Source of the DNA: Lycium barbarum
Taxonomy: Eukaryota > Streptophyta > Magnoliopsida > Solanales > Solanaceae
Assembly (NCBI RefSeq): GCF_019175385.1
Contig: NC_083337.1
Location: 162,453,713 to 162,517,712 of the forward strand
Direction: 5' to 3'
DNA: 64,000 nt
Positions 47,304 to 58,600 of this stretch are shown here, one piece after another. The notes beneath the pieces are model-generated. The model made no database searches. It had not been told where the DNA came from and worked only from the letters and a program-made list of their open reading frames with translations. The first letter of the stretch is position 1. Every line of letters starts with the position of its first letter. Made by a program: the position numbers and the translations under genes.

Positions 47304-49196
47304 TTATGAGATACCTATCTTTTTAAATCTGTACACAAGAGACTCTATTGACTTTTGTATCCTGGAGTTTTCTGTTTGTTTCACTGCCTGAGAAGCCTGA
47401 TGCAAACTTTGGATGCCACGACCCAAACTGGCAATTGAAGGAGCTGCTGGAAGAGATTCAGCAGCACATTCTATTCCATCTCCATACGCAAGCAAGCTTG
47501 CACAAGTAGCCACACTGCACCCAAAGGTAGCCCATGGAAGAACGCCAACAGGTCGTACTCGGCGTTTCCTCATAATTTCATAGAACGCTGTTCTCATGGC
47601 AGAGATGCTAGTTTTCTCTGCAGAGGCTATAACGCCATGAGCCACTGCACGGATTTTCTCGGCAGAAGCAGCTGCCTTAAGGACAGATGATTTGACACCA
47701 GAACTTGCCATTCCAGCAGAGCCTACTACGTTTGACTTTCCAAATGCAAGAGCAAGGGCCTTTTGGGTTTGAGTCACCATGATCTTTAGCGAAGCAGGGA
47801 CTTTAAAGGTAACAACTTTCAATATTGTAGATGCAGGAACAACTTTAGAAAACGAAGAGGCTCCTAAAACTGCAGTTGCACCAGCCCCAACAGCTACCAC
47901 TGGCTTAACACCTAGTAACCCCTTTTTGTCACTTTGGCTCGAATTTTCCCCATCGTATTCAGAGTCAGTAACCAGCTCCTCAACAATTTCCTTAACTTCC
48001 TCAGGTACATTAGCACTCCAATGCTTCCTTAGTCCAGCTAATCCACTGGCATCTACTACTGCAACTATTGATTTGAACTTCTCGGTCTGGCTTCGAAGGG
48101 CCTGTGCAAGAAGGGCATGGGACTTATCCTCAATAGAAAGCTCAGAAAAATCAGTTGTATGATTCCTCGTTTTGCTAAGTGGGACCCGACCAGCATTGTT
48201 CAAAGCTGTTCTTAACCCTTCAACTGCAATCTTGAAGACATAAACCTCAGAAAGGAGATCTGTATTAACAGCATCTCCATTACAAACATCATGAAACATC
48301 TTTTGAGCACAAGCTAGAGCTCTTCCTATAGATGGAATATCAACAAAAATGTCATAAAGATCAACAAGCAACGGATAAACTGTCTGTGCAAACTGCGGTA
48401 CTTGATAATTCAATTGTTGCTGAATATCCTCAGATTCAATATTCTTCTGTAAGGAACCTGAATTAACCAAATGCGACGACAACAGCCTCACCATCTGAGA
48501 CTGAATATCATTCGTAACACAAAATGCACGTGAATTCGCTGACACCATTAATCCCGTTCTTAAAGGAACCAAACTATTGCCACCCTCTAAACCAAACACT
48601 CCAAACTTATCCCCAAACCCCTCATCCCCCACATTCGAACACTCACTAGACGTGCTGCATTTAACAAAAGGCGATTCGAGCAACAAGAAAGCCGAGCCAA
48701 CCTCTTCAGCTGCTTTTTTCGCAGCAGGCAAATGGCCATCAAACCCAACCCCAAATATCTCTCTCAAAACAACTCGTCCCGCGACATTCTCATACTTCTC
48801 CTTACTAAGTTTATGCACAAAACACCTCTTTAACACCTCAATCGACGAAGTTGGTACCGAATCCTCACCCAAATCATCACTATTACTCAACAAAATCTCA
48901 TCTTTTTGAGGATTATCATTATCTACTGAATTACCCACTTGAACAACTACAGCATCAGGTTTAACTTCCCTAATTAAACATTGGGCATCTAAAGCAGATC
49001 TTTCAGATAAATTCTGAACACATAATACATATATAACAGCTTTCGATTCAGGTTCTTGAATTGCATAAACAAACTGTTTTGTGTTTTCGGGTATTGATAA
49101 TTTCCTAACTAACCCATCTGAAATTCTCAAATCATCAGGGTTTAATACAGAAAAAGGCCAAAGATTTTGCAAATAGCTTAAACCCCACATGGTCAT
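47304..49196 (-). CDS. 630-residue protein, possible TraB-like N terminus
   Basis: One uninterrupted exon. The N-terminal part (about residues 50-90) reads SKAVIYVLCVQNLSERSALD then AQCLIREVKPDAVVVQVG. This resembles the start of the TraB/PrgY fold (a strand, an S-x-x-S-A motif, a helix, then RPDVVxVE), but the usual catalytic-type Glu after VVxV is Gln here. The middle is helical and polar. Residues of about 435-500 are hydrophobic and Ala/Val-rich (VVAVGAGATAVLGASSFSKV), and a second hydrophobic stretch (VLPWATFGCSVATCASLLAY) precedes the basic C terminus, so membrane association is likely. Function is not known to me. The start MTMWGLSYL is the first ATG after the leader. A leader intron (donor near 49347, acceptor near 49248) is possible. 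Confidence 0.85.
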   Translation of the reverse strand: MTMWGLSYLQNLWPFSVLNPDDLRISDGLVRKLSIPENTKQFVYAIQEPESKAVIYVLCVQNLSERSALDAQCLIREVKPDAVVVQVGNSVDNDNPQKDEILLSNSDDLGEDSVPTSSIEVLKRCFVHKLSKEKYENVAGRVVLREIFGVGFDGHLPAAKKAAEEVGSAFLLLESPFVKCSTSSECSNVGDEGFGDKFGVFGLEGGNSLVPLRTGLMVSANSRAFCVTNDIQSQMVRLLSSHLVNSGSLQKNIESEDIQQQLNYQVPQFAQTVYPLLVDLYDIFVDIPSIGRALACAQKMFHDVCNGDAVNTDLLSEVYVFKIAVEGLRTALNNAGRVPLSKTRNHTTDFSELSIEDKSHALLAQALRSQTEKFKSIVAVVDASGLAGLRKHWSANVPEEVKEIVEELVTDSEYDGENSSQSDKKGLLGVKPVVAVGAGATAVLGASSFSKVVPASTILKVVTFKVPASLKIMVTQTQKALALAFGKSNVVGSAGMASSGVKSSVLKAAASAEKIRAVAHGVIASAEKTSISAMRTAFYEIMRKRRVRPVGVLPWATFGCSVATCASLLAYGDGIECAAESLPAAPSIASLGRGIQSLHQASQAVKQTENSRIQKSIESLVYRFKKIGIS

Positions 49197-50380
49197 TGAT
49201 TATGTGCAAGATTTACATCAAGAAATGAATAGGAAATATAGGTTTAATGGAGTTAATACTGGTTAATTGTATACAGAAAAAAGGGTTAAAAATGATTTTG
49301 TGGAAGAATAGTATGAGGAAAAGAAAGGTAAATAGGAGAAGGGTTACCTCTGGCTTCGATGAAGAAAGTGGCAAATTTTTTGTGTTGAAGAGATGAAAAT
49401 ATCTAATTTATTGAATTAAGGAATATTATCCCAAATAAACTTCTCCAATTGTAATTAAAGTAGATAAACATAGGGATAAAGTCCTCTAGAGTTTTCTAAC
49501 TTTTCTTTTCTTTGGTTAAATTTACCTTTCAATAACTTAGCTCTTAAAAAGTACTTTAACGTATTTTTAGGATTACTTATGTATGAATTTTTTTTGGATA
49601 ACTTAATAGTATAAAATAATCTTTATATTTGCATACTTAAACTAAACAAAAAAGAAATGTCGATCATCCTTAGAGTCATAGATTGTTGTTACTACTTTTT
49701 AGGTTGTAATTTAGAATATTCATTAATTGCGACTAGGAAAATAGGCGGAAGTTGTTAATATGCCTTGTGATATAGAAAAAAAAATCTTGGTTAAATAAAT
49801 ATAAATTAAACATTGACAATTATTATACTGTAATTTTTAAAATCCTTATCCTATGAACTAAACATAAGATAAAAATGAGTAAGATTACTTCGAGATATCT
49901 TAGAGTTTCAATCTCTCATGGATAACTTTGTTCTCGACTTATATTTCATGTATGAAAAAAAAAAGTCATGGTCAATAATTTATTTTTTTGAATTCATTAT
50001 TTTTTATTTTAAATACTAGAGAAAAAAGACATGCTTTCTTTAAGAGGATAATAGTAAAAATAATACTGTAATTTCATTATGTTTCAAGATAAATATTTGC
50101 TTGCCAATTCTTTCATTCTTCCTAAATCTTTACTCTAGTATTTTGATATTTTTTAAGAGCGATTTTTGAGCTATCTTTTGAATTTGAATAATCTATCTAA
50201 CTATAGCTTAGAACAATATAAGATCGCACTCTCCAAAATAAATTGTTTTAAGTTGTGAAGTATCACTATGGCAAGTTCAATAAAGAGAAAAGTCTCAACG
50301 CTACAAACATAAAAACAAATTTAGTCTCTGATTTATTTACTCTGGACTTTAAAGACTTTTAATCTTCTTCCAAACAACTA
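49197..50380. other. 5' region of the 630-residue gene and intergenic DNA
   Basis: About 49197-49400 is probably the leader and promoter of the minus-strand gene; on that strand CCAGAG followed by GTAACCCTTC resembles a 5' leader splice donor. The remainder is AT-rich without recognised features. Confidence 0.4.
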
Positions 50381-50639
50381 TGGCATCTTGCTGCGAAACG
50401 CTCGACACAAATGTACAAAACAAATTATTTTGCTTCAAATTTAACAGTAATATGCGATAAATTGAAAGCTATTGCAATAGATATTCAAAACGATAAACTT
50501 ATCCAAACAATATGCTACATATATATTTCTTATTATACTTTTATAATCTCGCAAGAAACTAATGATTGTTTTCACTATTCAAATTTTAGTGCATCAAAGA
50601 TATATATTTTAATAACAAGTGAACTTAATCAAGAAGTCC

Positions 50640-51600
50640 AGTATGCAGGTCTACAAAAGAAACCGTTGAACACATCTTTCTCTTTTGCCCACCAAATAAG
50701 AGTTTATGGGATAAGTTTTAATTTTTTCTTTGATAAACATCCGGCTGATCATTGGACTGATACCATCAAAAATGGAACCCTCCATCCTCATAACTTACCC
50801 ATTAGTTGGCATTGCTTATTTTCCTTCCTAATCCGGGGTATCTGGACTAATCGTAATAGAAACAACCATAACAATACCTCTAACCCTCCTATCCCTAAGT
50901 TACTTTTCCAACAAGCTTTATAATTCGTTCATCTTACGACTAAGGAACCTATTTATAATAACACCAGATCTATCTCTATCACTTGGACCAGTCCACCCCA
51001 ATCATGATTCAAACTGAACACCGACGGCTCATATAGTACTTCATTTGCTAATGGTGTCATTGCAGGTGTCTTCCTTGATCATCATGGAGGTTGGATTTTA
51101 GGTATTCATCAAAATGTTTGGCTCTCTCTCCACTTCAGGCAGCTTGCACACGACCGCTGCCTATATCCCTTGGAGATCGAGATTGATAGTACAGACACGA
51201 TATTGGCTATTTATAATGGACATGAAAACTATTCTAACCTTATTTCTACATGCATAGGGTTGCTAAGGCAGGGGGAGCAAGTGTCACTCCGGCATAACTT
51301 TTGTGAAGGAAACCAAGTCGCGCATCTCATGGCGAAGGAAGCTCGGAAGAAGTCTAGTACTACTAAACTCTATGTAATAGCTAGGCCTTATATGTCTCTA
51401 CTAGAACCCTTAGGGCTAGATAAATCTAGTACAATCTTTTTTATGAAATCTATCAAGGAGTCTACTGTTGATCTCCTTGCTAGTCTAGGTAATCGTAATG
51501 ACTTTTGCATGTCAATCTGGGTTGTAATGCTGTGCGGTGTTAAGTATAGTTGTTTATAAATAATAAAAGTTCCGTTGATCTTCCCCCCAAAAAAAAAACA
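50640..51600 (+). pseudogene. LINE fragment: zinc-knuckle and RNase H remnants, A tail
   Basis: The translation gives the reverse-transcriptase-associated zinc motif TKETVEHIFLFCPPNKSLWD near 50655-50720 and a helix WHCLFSFLIRGIWTNRNRNN. Then, after a stop codon, comes the RNase H start FKLNTDGS near 51010 and QLAHDRCLYPLEIEIDSTDT...FCEGNQVAHLMAKEARK to about 51350. Stops, frame changes and a deletion remove the usual ExWAL block holding the catalytic Glu. An A run after CTTCCCCCC (about 51585-51598) marks the 3' end. It is a 5'-truncated, dead non-LTR retrotransposon. The 170-codon ORF from 50411 covers only its upstream part. Confidence 0.85.
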
Positions 51601-52540
51601 CCTTAATCAACAAGATTTAGACTTTTCCAAACAAATTCCATCGTTGAAGCTCTTGACAATTCTTTTTGTACTTTGACCTTTGATCATTAATGTCGAAGGG
51701 TTGAAGATACCAATAAAAATAAAGTGCCTTGCAGCCTATAGGTGTGACCTCATCCATGAACAACCAAATGAACCAATTCGTCCTTTAAAACATTATCAAA
51801 ATAAAAACACATATGGCGTGCTTTGGTTATTTCTCGAAACACCTTAAATTCTACAAGTTGTAAAGGTCGAGTAATGACATAAAATCTACTATTAAACTCG
51901 TTATATCGAGCAAACGGTAATTGTGGCTAATTTTTAATTTCAAAGTATTTACTCATAAACATCAAAATAATGTCCCGTTATTGATACTTGAAAATATCTT
52001 TCAGATCTCATTATTTTGATGAATCACTTGAACTCTTAATACATTTTTGATGCTATGGAAATAGACCAGTGAATCATCGGACATCATTTTATCATGCGAA
52101 TATGCAAGTTCAATTTCCACAAGAGATATTCATCCCCAGCAATTTTCAGTTATATTTATCACCGCTCACATTTTTATTTGAAATGATGGTCTGAAAGCTT
52201 CGTCAATCCCATAAATAACCATAAAATAAAAAGTGAAAGCCGAGCCATATGATTATGATTATGATAAGGAATATGAACGAGTTAATGACATGGGTCAATA
52301 ACTCGATCCAAATTTGGTTCACAAAAGCTAAAACCTAACTCTTTACGAATTAAATGATGTATTCTATCAAGTTACGAGGAAACAAGTGAGAGCCGCCAAC
52401 AGCCACACTCACACGCAAGTCACGTGCCTCGAAATCAACCTATGGAAAACGACACCTGTGTCTAAACCCCCTGACCCATCAAACTTTCAGTGAGTTCTGT
52501 GGGGCAACAGCCACAAAAACAATTAACGGTTTGCTTCTCA
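51601..52540. other. Intergenic DNA and promoter region of the next gene
   Basis: No exon is seen. Near the 3' end there is a G-box core CACGTG (52421-52426), about 180 bases before the start codon at 52602. Confidence 0.4.
52421..52426. promoter_or_regulatory. G-box core CACGTG upstream of the split-barrel/DUF2470 gene
   Basis: CACGTG within AAGTCACGTGCCTC, 176 bases before the ATG. In plants G-boxes bind bZIP and bHLH factors, often linked to light or ABA responses. A role here is inferred from position only. Confidence 0.35.
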
Positions 52541-52601
52541 AGCCAGTTTCGTTTCATTATACTTTACTCTTCTTCTTCTTGGACTGGTTTACTGTTTCTT
52601 G

Positions 52602-55600
52602 ATGTTCATCTCAGCACCTTCATCATCAATCTCCATCGGTAATTCCATTTAAAATCATTTTTGTTTTTCTTAATACTCCTACCGTTTCACCATCTTTTCA
52701 TCCAAAACAGAGAGGATCCACAAAGTCCTTTTTTTTTTTCTTTCAAGAACCATACTATTGTGCCTTTAAAAGGGTTGTAAATTTTACTTCTGTTTCTTCA
52801 CTTAAATTTTTCTGTTGGGTTGACTTTTTTTATTTATTTCTTGAGTTTTTGATAATCTGTTTTTTTTTTTTGGTTTATTTTCTCTCTGGTATATTTCAGC
52901 AGTTTCTTGGATTGTCATGGAGGTATTATTTGTTAGATGTATGTGGAAAGGGGGGATGTTAGACATTAATTTCTATGGTATTGGTGGTTGTTTGTCTTAA
53001 CTTTATTGGGTTAGTGCCATTTATTATGGTAGGTATCAAAATGTGGTTTTTACTTATATTTTCCTATGGTCATTCATCATTAACTTCAGGGAAATTCACA
53101 TTAGTCAGTGTGGGGACAACCTACTGATTAGCTGTTCAATGAGTATTTTTGTTTTCCTTGAGTTTGTTTTCTGGTTATACCTCTGTTCATAGAGTTTGAG
53201 TCGTTATGATCTCACTTTTTCTTACTAAATCGAGAGGGCTTAGACGAATTCGTGAGAACAAAAAACTCGCGTTTCTTCTACATTTATCTACAAATGAATA
53301 ATTGTTTATATCATTTGTTGTTTTGTATTGCTTGAAACCCAGTTGAAGAGCACTCCTTGTTAGTAGTTGTTTAAAGTGTCACGGGCAACTGAAACCAAAT
53401 ACCTCGTAAGCCCACTACTGCATAATGTAGCTACTATTTACCATATTTTCAATCTCTTTATTTGGTGTTTAATGATGTGTACAGAGAGTTTTAACATTCT
53501 TGGTTGGCAGGGAGACAAAAGGTTTGGGAGGTAGTACCGTTGTGTCTCTTCTGGACCTTTTGAAAGAAAAAAGGCAAAGAGCTTAAAGAAAAAACATTTA
53601 TTGAGATGTGGAATTAGGTTCACATGATGGGTGCTCTATTCAAATTGTTTGGAGACATTCAGCCTAAGTTAACACTCTGTTCCTGATTTGGCTTTTAGAC
53701 ATATTTGATTAAATTGTGATCTGATGACCAAAATAAAATTTAGATGAAAGCAAGCTTACTTGTTCACATGATCTTAAGGAGGAGATTTGTCTTCATTAGG
53801 TGTTATCATTTCTTTTACTTTTTGGGTTTTATTTGGTACTTAGTTTGGCTCATTATGCTATCTCATTCTTCGGTTTTATTACTATTGTTGTTTCTTTTAC
53901 TTTGGCTATTTTTACTTTTTACTGTCAGTACTTGTATTTCTTCAATATTTTCATCATAGCTTTTTACTCTTGCACTTCTTTCAAACCTATCTAAAAACCG
54001 ATTTTCTCGAGCCGAGGGTCTACCGTAAACAACCTGCCTACCCTACAAGGGTAGGGGTCTCTGTACGCCTCACCCTCCCCAGACATCACTTGTGGGACCA
54101 TACTGGGTGTGTTGTTCTTCTGTTGTTAGTTTGACTTTTTCTCTAAAGATATTGGTTACTGTTTCCAGGTCCTTCGCATTGTTTCACATGTCATGCTGAT
54201 GGAGTTGGTTGCTCAGCATCATTTGGAGCTACAAGCAGTTGGATCAAACCATCACATGAGGTTCAGAGATTCTCTCATCATTCAGGTATAAGGTATATAA
54301 CTTGAGAATCTATTTCCCATGAAGAAAAAGGGTGCTTGTCTTGACTAATATTTCTGATCCTCTAGGTTTCTGCTGTTTATGATCTACTTCCCTTTCATAT
54401 TTAGTTGTTGGTGTTTGTCGTGTTAATTGTTAAAATCTATTTTTTCGGAACTTCCAAGCCAGCTTGTTGGAACGAAAATGACACTGCTCTTGCAGAAGTT
54501 GTTTTTGAGGGCCTCATTGGACTTCTCATGTGATTATTTTACTTTTGCAATTCTGGTTCTACCATAGTTTGACTTTTTTCAGATTAAATTATGTGTCCTT
54601 ATATATGTGATCCTCCTATATAGTTTTAGGACTGAAAATCCTTTCTTCGGAGCTGCACAATTGCATTGGCTGCCTGTAGGACATGAGATTAGCCTTTCAA
54701 GACTTTCAGTTGCAGCAGATTATCCAGATTCTGTTCCTGATTCCTCTAACTATATTGGCAATAGTGGCTATCACCCTCTTGAAGGAATACGGGACCATAG
54801 AAGAGTTCGTGATACTGAACTCACAGCTGCTGAAACAGCAAGGACAACTGTTGAGGTGTCCTTTAATATATGCTATATAAATTAGATCTTATATTCATTC
54901 TATATGCAAGCAGAGAAAGTTTGCATGGTAGAAGTGCTAGTATGTATCTTTTGGATGGTTCAGATGGGTTGTCTTTTGTTACTAATGGCAGGCTAATAGC
55001 AATGCTTTGTTGATATTCCCTGGCATGGTTCATTGTGAACCTCACGAACAAGTGTCATGGGCAGAATTTCAGTACGTGATTGATGAATTTGGAGGTTTGG
55101 CTGTTTATCTAGTAGTGTCCCTCACAATGTTGTAATCTGATCCTTTCCCTTATTATTTTTTCATAGTTGATGGTTTGCCTTCATGTGTTCAGACATATTT
55201 TTTGAAATTCATGATGACAAGAATATCTTGCGAGATCGTGATGCAAGTAATCCCGTGGTACAGATTTCTACATAGTTGGATATTTTGTCTTTCGTGGTTA
55301 ATATCAAGATCATGGTTGAGCTTTCTGTGTTCTCGTTAGACATTGTGCTTAGTAAACTTCATATACCTGTGAAAAAATATTATGATTAGTATCTTCATAA
55401 GCATGTCCTCTGAATTCACCTAGTTCTTAGTTCTGCTCTTTTGCACAATGCAGTTATAGTCATTTGGTGTATTTGGCTGTGTGTCGTATCTCTATTAGTT
55501 ATTGTCTTAAGGATCATAAATGAACTAATGAGATCGCTAACAATCAACACCTACACCTTGGGTTGTTTAAATTAATCATCAATTCATCATTTCTAAGGTT

Positions 55601-58600
55601 ACTCATAACAATTAGTGATCAATTCTTTCTGGAAAATTCTCAGTTAACTGTAGATTTCCATCACCTAAATTGTCCAATCCATGAATGCTAAGCTAAATTC
55701 TTGATTCTAATCCATAGTCTTGTTATTCCATGGCGTAAAGAACTCAAACTCATAAAAAAAAAAAAAAAAAAAAACTCAAACTCATAAGTTTTGAGGTTGA
55801 AGTTTACCTCTGAAGTAGTCCAAACTCAAAAGCCTCAGATATCCCTTTGGGTCACCTTCTAGAGTGATGAGAATGGAGAAATTAGGGATTCCAATGGTGG
55901 CATTCTCTTCCAAATTCTCAAATCTCACTTCCTCAGAACCAATAATTGAGTTCCTATGTGATTTTGGTGTGGAGCTAGTCCTAGAACCCCTCTATTTTAT
56001 CACACTATTCTTAAATTCTCTTCATTCTTACTGCTTGGAAACACACATAGGTATCGACATAAGAATGCAAAGCTCACACAGTCGGACTTAATGGGTTCAA
56101 TATGTTTTCTTCCCTTCAAATTATATTTCCTCCTATCAATATATTAATGGAAGTTCTTCCTTGAGCTTTATATAAGCTGGCTAGTCTCTCGTTTTTGACA
56201 TTGCATTGTTGAACTACTTGTCTGAGGTTAATAAACAGCTGTTTAAGAATGTAGTCATGTGGAATTTGAGTCGTCAGAGTGTAGATCAGTTGTGAAATAT
56301 AAGCCTGTAGGTCTGTGCTGAAATTATCCCTATTTTACTGGATTACTGCAGAATGCATTGATTGGAATGGATTTCTCCCAATACGAGAAGAGGAGTACAG
56401 AATCACCTGACGGCATCAACTTAGTAGGTGATTCTATGGATGATACTTATTTCTTCGACAATTACTTAGAGGTGAGTAAACAACCACTGCAATTTCACTA
56501 TATAAGTCGGCTGATTAGGCTTCGCTTCTTCCTATCCTTACACGTGGCTATGTTTTCTTTGGCCAGTTTGAAGATTCTGAGATGTCCGACTATCAGGTTG
56601 ATTGGGGAATGCCTGATATTTCTAGCACGTTGCACCCAGTTTATTTTGCAAAGTGCTTGACTAAGGTGGTTTTCAATTCTTTTAGCAACTCTGCTCCTTG
56701 CTATTTTGTGTTAACGAACTATTGCTCGTTCCAAAATTTGTTAAATCTTTATTCTGTAAATGTCACTTGTATGCATATGTTTTCATTCCCAAATCTTGTT
56801 CTTTGCACAATGAAGAAAATAATCAAAGGAGAATATACATAAGAAAAATGCAGATGACATCACTATAACATCTTATTTCATTTACTGATCCAAGTATAAT
56901 AACACAATCTTTTTGCTCTAAAGCAGAATACGTAAAGTTTCGACTTTTGATCCCCAACCTTTTCTGTATTGATAAGTGTGGGTTACATGTATTTTTTTGG
57001 GAAAATTATTGAAGAAATAAATTCAAATTTTAAAACAGGAGTCAGTAGCTGCTTCTAAAGTATTATAAGAAAACATACATGCATAAAACCAGAGGAGCTT
57101 TTCCTATGAGCATCCAAATCACATCCCACATTGGTTGTTGGATGGGGATTTAGTCTCCTGGTATTGGGTAATGCTCATGTAGCTTTTGAAGTTGAGTTAG
57201 GCATCAGGTCCATTTCTTATTATCCTTCAATTCATGAGATGCCGTGCAAAGTATGGGGGCTTTTCAGAAATGACCTTTCCCAACTTTTGGATCATACATT
57301 GGTACATTAAATTTAAGCTTCTTTAGCGAGTTGTGCATTATCAGGTTTAATATGGAATATGCTCAAATGATATGCTACATTTTCATCGTATTCCGTTGCT
57401 AAAATTGATTTTTTCCGCATAGACACTGTCCGATTTGGTTTAGCTCAAACCACAAACTATTTTGTGTATTTCTTAGGCTGTTCACATGAAGCATGCTAAG
57501 ATGATGGATCATCCATCAAATGGCATTTCAATTTGGGGACGCCTCAAGCCTGCCTTTCTGGAAGAAGAATATTACGTGCGAAGGCTCTTCAGTGATGATG
57601 AAGTTAGTGATGGCTACACCTCGGATTGGAAAGGTAAAGTTAAACAATATATTCGTCTCACACCAAGAGGAATGCAGGGAATTTTCAAAATCTAAGCTGT
57701 TTTGGTATCATAGTTTGTTGTCTCGAGTATTTAAGTGGAGAAAGGGTAGAGGCGGGCCCATTATCCACTGAGCTTCAAACCGGAATTGCGCACGGGGATT
57801 TCTCATTTATAAAAAGAAATTGTTGTCTTGATAAGTAGAAAGAGTTTCTTCGGTTGATAGCTTCATCTTAGGGATGGTTGCTTGTAAGCATTATGTATGT
57901 CTATACCTTTAGGTTGATAGATGACCTTAAGATGCAGGAACTTTTAATTGCAATATAAAACTGGTGATTTTACAGTAGGGATTAAGGTAAGGATGCTAAT
58001 ATTGGAGTCACTTAAATGAACTTATAGAATAGGCTAACTAAGATGAAGCTGAAAGGGGATGTTCTGGTAACAAATGATGAAATTTAGAAACTTCTTGAGT
58101 GCTGTTTAGACTACGGAGTTTGCTATTCTTTCCAGGTTTAGTTTCAGGTTTTTGGAGAGCATAACAAAAAGGGATCTGAGTAGAAAAAGAACAGGAATGA
58201 TCTGAAGGAAAGGAGTCGAGATAGAGGAGGAAGGATCGGAGGATATTTCTCAAATATTTCTTTGTGCAAACTGTCCTGGCTCCTGAAACTTGGAACCAGA
58301 AGTATGCAATGTGACTCTTTAGGAGATATTGGTGGAAAAAAACAAAGCTACACGTGAGTCTTGACCTTGAGATCAAGCAAAGACATGAACTTGAAGCATC
58401 GTATCTTGACTTTCTTTGACCCCCTCCCTCCGATTAAGTCTTTTAAGTTAAAATTCCCCTTCACTTAAACTCACATTGGGAGATTTTCTCTACAACATTT
58501 ATTACAAAAAGGTGTATTTTCCCTTTTAACTATTCCTTAAGGAGAATAATACTAATCCTTCAAGTTTTTTTATGACATGAAATCCTTCAAGTTTTTTGCT

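Noticed and set aside
47779..48909. Plus-strand ORFs of 127 and 110 codons
   Set aside because: They are antisense shadows of the 630-residue minus-strand gene.
53744..53994. Two hydrophobic ORFs suggesting a small membrane protein
   Set aside because: They are T-rich intron 1 sequence of the 12-exon gene, in overlapping frames, with no family resemblance.
58038..58376. 112-codon minus-strand ORF
   Set aside because: It lies in intron 8 of the plus-strand gene, with no recognisable domain or splice context.
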